Shown here: piece after piece, positions 33,566 through 36,103 of the stretch | Position numbering within the stretch: the first letter of the stretch is position 1 | Layout: the number at the start of each line of letters is the position of its first letter | NCBI GenBank assembly: GCA_028280635.1 | Contig: JANQLM010000112.1 | Coordinates: 1 to 36,103, forward strand | DNA length: 36,103 bases | Direction of reading: 5' to 3' | Source: Halieaceae bacterium | Lineage (GTDB): Bacteria; Pseudomonadota; Gammaproteobacteria; Pseudomonadales; Halieaceae | Made by a program: the position numbers and the translations under genes | The notes under the pieces: generated by a model | What the model was told of the DNA's origin: nothing | Database searches by the model: none | What the model saw: only the letters and a program-made list of their open reading frames with translations

Positions 33566-34798
33566 ATGACAAAAGAACTGCGCATCAACGGCGAGCGCCT
33601 GTGGGACAGCCTGATGGAAATGGCCGAGATCGGCGCCACGTCGCGCGGCGGCTGCAACCGCCAGGCCCTCACCGATGAGGACAAGCGCGGCCGCGATCTG
33701 TTCGTGAGCTGGTGCAAGGCTGTGGGCTGTAGCGTCAGCTTTGATGAGATGGGCAATATCTTTGCGCGCCGGGAAGGGAACAATCCGGAGGCCGCGCCGG
33801 TAATTACCGGTAGCCACCTGGACACCCAGCCCACCGGCGGCAAGTTTGACGGCGTCTATGGCGTCCTGGCAGGCCTGGAAGTCCTGCGCACCCTCACTGA
33901 GCAGGACATCACTACCGAGGCACCGCTGGAAGTGGTGGTGTGGACCAACGAGGAAGGGGCGCGTTTTGCCCCCGCCATGGTGGGCTCGGGAGTATGGGCC
34001 GGCGAGATGGCCCGGGACGATATCTATGCCATCGAGGACAAGTCCGGCAAGCGCTTTGGCGATGAACTCGAGCGCATCGGTTACAAGGGCGAGCTGCCCG
34101 CGGCGCCGAGGCCCATCCGCGCCGCCTTTGAAACCCATATTGAACAGGGCCCCATCCTCGAGGCAGAGGAGTTGCAGATTGGCGTGCTCACCGGCGTCCA
34201 GGGCAGCCGCTGGTACGACCTTGTGATCGAGGGCCAGCCCGTACACGCCGGCCCCACGCCCATGGAAGTGCGCCGCGACCCGTTCATGGCGGCCCTGCCG
34301 ATCATGCAGTTCTGCTACGAGCTGGCGGCCAGGCACGCTCCCTGGGGCCGCGCCACGTTCGGTGATATCAAGGCCGAACCCGGCTCACGCAACACGGTAC
34401 CGGAGCGATTGGTAGTCAATGTCGATCTGCGCCACCCCGACCCCGAGGTGCTGGACAGCATGGACCGGGAATTCCGCGACTACGTCACCACCGCCTGTGC
34501 CGAGAAAAAACTGGCGGGCCGCGTCGAAGAGCTGTGGCATATGCCGGTCACCCAGTTCGACCCGGACTGTGTGGAGGCGGTGCGCAGCGCGACCGCAGAA
34601 CTCGGCTACAGCAACCTGGAGATGGTGTCAGGGGCCGGGCACGACTCCCTGTACGTGGCCAAGGTGGCACCCACCAGTATGATATTTGTGCCCTGTAAGG
34701 ACGGCATCTCCCACAACGAGGCGGAGGACGCCAAACCCGAAGACCTGGAGGCGGGCTGCAACGTGTTGCTGCATGCCATGCTGAAAATGGCGGGCTAG
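33566..34798 (+). CDS. M20-family zinc amidase (N-carbamoyl-L-amino acid hydrolase / ureidopropionase type)
   Basis: A 410-residue dinuclear-metal hydrolase of the allantoate amidohydrolase/hydantoin-utilisation C (HyuC) group. Metal ligands are visible in GSHLDTQPTGGKFDG (His84, Asp86 and Asp95) and in NEEGARFAP; the lid-domain phrase THIEQGPILEAE and the C-terminal CKDGISHNEAED are family markers. Reaction by family: hydrolysis of an N-carbamoyl or ureido group to amino acid, CO2 and ammonia. It follows the deiminase-like gene by 6 bp, so they form an operon. The 3' end overlaps the convergent small membrane gene by 4 bp. Confidence 0.9.
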   Translation: MTKELRINGERLWDSLMEMAEIGATSRGGCNRQALTDEDKRGRDLFVSWCKAVGCSVSFDEMGNIFARREGNNPEAAPVITGSHLDTQPTGGKFDGVYGVLAGLEVLRTLTEQDITTEAPLEVVVWTNEEGARFAPAMVGSGVWAGEMARDDIYAIEDKSGKRFGDELERIGYKGELPAAPRPIRAAFETHIEQGPILEAEELQIGVLTGVQGSRWYDLVIEGQPVHAGPTPMEVRRDPFMAALPIMQFCYELAARHAPWGRATFGDIKAEPGSRNTVPERLVVNVDLRHPDPEVLDSMDREFRDYVTTACAEKKLAGRVEELWHMPVTQFDPDCVEAVRSATAELGYSNLEMVSGAGHDSLYVAKVAPTSMIFVPCKDGISHNEAEDAKPEDLEAGCNVLLHAMLKMAG

Positions 34799-35112
34799 GA
34801 CACCCGCCGGCTGGAAACCACCGCCGAAGACTGCATCAGATTGCGCTCAGCTCGGGCGCCGCGCTTGCGTACCAGCAGTTGCACCAGCTCCGCATAGCGC
34901 GGTGCACTCGGACCCCACTGGGGGCAGACGCTCGCGAATACCACCAGCCCCACGGAGGCGCCGGCCAGCATTTCTGCAGTGATAAAACCACCGGTGTAGA
35001 GGCCTATGGCGCCGAAAAGTACGGCAAGACAAAAGCCCCGCAAACAAATTGCCTGTGTTACCCGCCACTCGGCGCGTTCAATCAGCGCCAGTTCCTGTTC
35101 GTCAAAATCCAT
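34795..35112 (-). CDS. Small two-pass membrane protein of unknown function
   Basis: A 105-residue protein with a charged N-terminus (MDFDEQELALIERAEWR), two hydrophobic segments at about 23-42 and 46-63, and a basic C-terminal tail rich in Arg and Ser. I do not recognise the family. The frame has ordinary codon use for this window and a plausible membrane topology with both ends in the cytoplasm. It overlaps the end of the M20 gene by 4 bp, tail to tail. Support is moderate because nothing but composition and layout identifies it. Confidence 0.6.
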   Translation of the reverse strand: MDFDEQELALIERAEWRVTQAICLRGFCLAVLFGAIGLYTGGFITAEMLAGASVGLVVFASVCPQWGPSAPRYAELVQLLVRKRGARAERNLMQSSAVVSSRRVS

Positions 35113-35360
35113 TCACACCCGTCCATGTTCGCTCAGATTCACTTATTGACGTAGCCGGAATTCTTATAGCGCCTGCCATCCATTTCCCTGGCGCGCGCAC
35201 AGTATAGTCCTGTGTTTTGAGGGGTTTCTGCTTGCACCCACTACAAATGCCAGTTTGTTGCCCTTATGACCCAGAAATCTCCGAAGCCGGGTTGTTCAGT
35301 GCGAATAACATGCGCCGAGCCCGGCTTGAGCGGGTGTTTATTGAATGAAAATAGCTGCCA
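35113..35360. other. Intergenic region between the small membrane gene and the AlkB gene
   Basis: These 248 bases show no supported gene. They contain a weak hairpin CACAG-N7-CTGTG with four T (35198-35218) that could end plus-strand transcripts. A long-range inverted repeat, AAGCCGGG (35284-35291) with CCCGGCTT (35320-35327), may be the 3' end of the minus-strand AlkB transcript. A start upstream of the small membrane gene is likely, but no clear promoter boxes were found. Confidence 0.4.
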
Positions 35361-35987
35361 TCAGTGGGGCAGGATACGGCGAAAAGTCAGGTTGAGCCGC
35401 GGGCCGCAGGGCCGGGACTGCTTGGCCATGCCATGGTGCCAGTTGCTCTGGGTCTGCCCCGCCATCACCAGCAGGCTGCCGTGGGCCAGCGGCAGCTTTA
35501 CCGGGTCCACGCGGCGATCATGGCGGTGCTTGAAACGCAGCGGGCGCTGCTCACCGAAGCTGAGTGACGCAATCACCGGGGCCGGCCCCAGTTCTGGCTC
35601 GTCGTCGGCGTGCATGCCCATGCTGTCCCGGTGGTCGCGATAGTAGTTGAGCAACACGCTGTTAAAGCCTGCATTGCAGATCGCTTCCACCTGTGACCTG
35701 ATGGATGCCAGCAGCGGCGTCCAGGCCAGCGGCTCCAATGCAAGGCCGGAATAGCGGTAGCGCGCACCGCTGTCACCGTACCAGGCGTGCAGCCGCGGCT
35801 GCAGGTGGGTCTTGCCGAACAGGGTAATGGGGTCCTGGCGCCAGGGCGTCTGCTCGATCAGCAGCGCCAGACATTCGTCAGCACCAGGTCGCAGGGGAAT
35901 CTGCGATCGGTATTCCACATGCGCATCCACCAGGGGAATCCGCTGTACGGCATCGTCCGCAAACAGGGATAACGAGGTATCATCCAT
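35361..35987 (-). CDS. AlkB-like Fe(II)/2-oxoglutarate-dependent dioxygenase
   Basis: A 208-residue oxygenase of the AlkB family, which removes alkyl groups from nucleic acids by oxidation. The metal triad is His126 and Asp128 (MGMHADDE) with His185 (NWHHGM). The 2-oxoglutarate-binding Arg and a following Arg lie in PRLNLTFR (Arg197 and Arg203), and NYYRDHRDSMG is the family's nucleotide-recognition stretch. The pattern is closest to the short ALKBH2/3-like bacterial proteins. The ATG at 35987 gives the family length; the frame goes on to 36074 without homology. It is divergent from a threonine aldolase start 28 bp away. Confidence 0.92.
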   Translation of the reverse strand: MDDTSLSLFADDAVQRIPLVDAHVEYRSQIPLRPGADECLALLIEQTPWRQDPITLFGKTHLQPRLHAWYGDSGARYRYSGLALEPLAWTPLLASIRSQVEAICNAGFNSVLLNYYRDHRDSMGMHADDEPELGPAPVIASLSFGEQRPLRFKHRHDRRVDPVKLPLAHGSLLVMAGQTQSNWHHGMAKQSRPCGPRLNLTFRRILPH

Positions 35988-36015
35988 GGCCCCAGTATAT
36001 CCGGACGGACCCGAA

Positions 36016-36103
36016 ATGATTGACCTGCGCAGCGACACTGTCACCCGCCCCACGCCTGCCATGTGGGAGGCCATGCAGGCGGCGGAACTGGGCTCCTTCT
36101 CGA
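36016..36103 (+). CDS. ltaE: Low-specificity L-threonine aldolase, 5' end (partial, runs off the window)
   Basis: The first 29 codons are visible, beginning MIDLRSDTVTRPTPAMWEAM, a near-perfect match to the opening of low-specificity L-threonine aldolases. These are PLP enzymes that split threonine or allo-threonine into glycine and acetaldehyde. The frame is still open at the last base. The PLP lysine lies beyond the window, so the call rests on the N-terminus only. Confidence 0.85.
   Translation, partial: MIDLRSDTVTRPTPAMWEAMQAAELGSFS

Noticed and set aside
1-36103. CRISPR arrays, tRNA or rRNA genes, insertion sequences, prophage
   Set aside because: No regularly spaced repeats, no tRNA T-loop or cloverleaf pattern, no transposase or integrase reading frame was seen on either strand.

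Overview
The window is GC-rich, densely coded bacterial chromosome. The best guess is a marine gammaproteobacterium of the Halieaceae / OM60-NOR5 type. The reasons are a proteobacterial dedicated sortase island, a wax ester synthase, luciferase-like flavin oxidoreductases, a glutathione-dependent formaldehyde pathway, and a PA0069-family radical SAM gene with a gammaproteobacterial LexA box. No marker gene settles the taxonomy, so this is inference. I see no phage, insertion sequence, CRISPR array, tRNA or rRNA.

Layout. 1-5.5 kb is a sortase island. A class GN sortase and its VIT/vWA surface substrate point left, and a response regulator and histidine kinase point right. Phased direct repeats lie in the shared promoter region. 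5.5-8.8 kb holds a tandem universal stress protein, an AraC-type regulator and an MFS transporter. Two good intrinsic terminators lie here, one of them in the transporter's upstream region. 9.2-11.1 kb is an overlapping pair: an SDR-type epimerase/dehydratase and a luciferase-like monooxygenase. An HxlR regulator with an SCP2-like tail follows. 12.2-16.8 kb is a tight leftward operon: glutamate-cysteine ligase-like enzyme, aspartoacylase-like M14 hydrolase, alpha/beta hydrolase and a nucleoside-recognition (Gate) membrane protein. The divergent PA0069-type radical SAM gene has a LexA box over its start.

18.3-20.7 kb holds a small monooxygenase-like protein, then a MerR/TipAS regulator translationally coupled to an Asp-box lipoprotein. 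The regulator has a textbook MerR-type promoter with a 19-bp spacer. 20.8-22.8 kb is formaldehyde detoxification (S-hydroxymethylglutathione dehydrogenase and S-formylglutathione hydrolase), followed by a structured intergenic element, a SUKH-like protein and a flavodoxin-fold reductase. 24.6-29.2 kb is a leftward run: epoxide hydrolase-like enzyme, ferrochelatase, wax ester synthase and lipase-like hydrolase. 29.3-32.6 kb holds an F420/LLM-type oxidoreductase, two overlapping BamE-like lipoproteins and a membrane-anchored M19 dipeptidase. 32.7-34.8 kb is a guanidine-deiminase-type enzyme followed 6 bp later by an M20 N-carbamoyl/ureido amidase. These two could act in sequence on a guanidino acid. 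The right end has a small membrane protein, an AlkB-type dioxygenase and the first 29 codons of a threonine aldolase.

The candidates most worth following are the sortase island with its unusual sensor kinase and operator repeats, the deiminase/ureidohydrolase pair, the ligase/deacylase/Gate operon, the MerR-TipAS/lipoprotein unit, and the structured leader upstream of the MFS gene.
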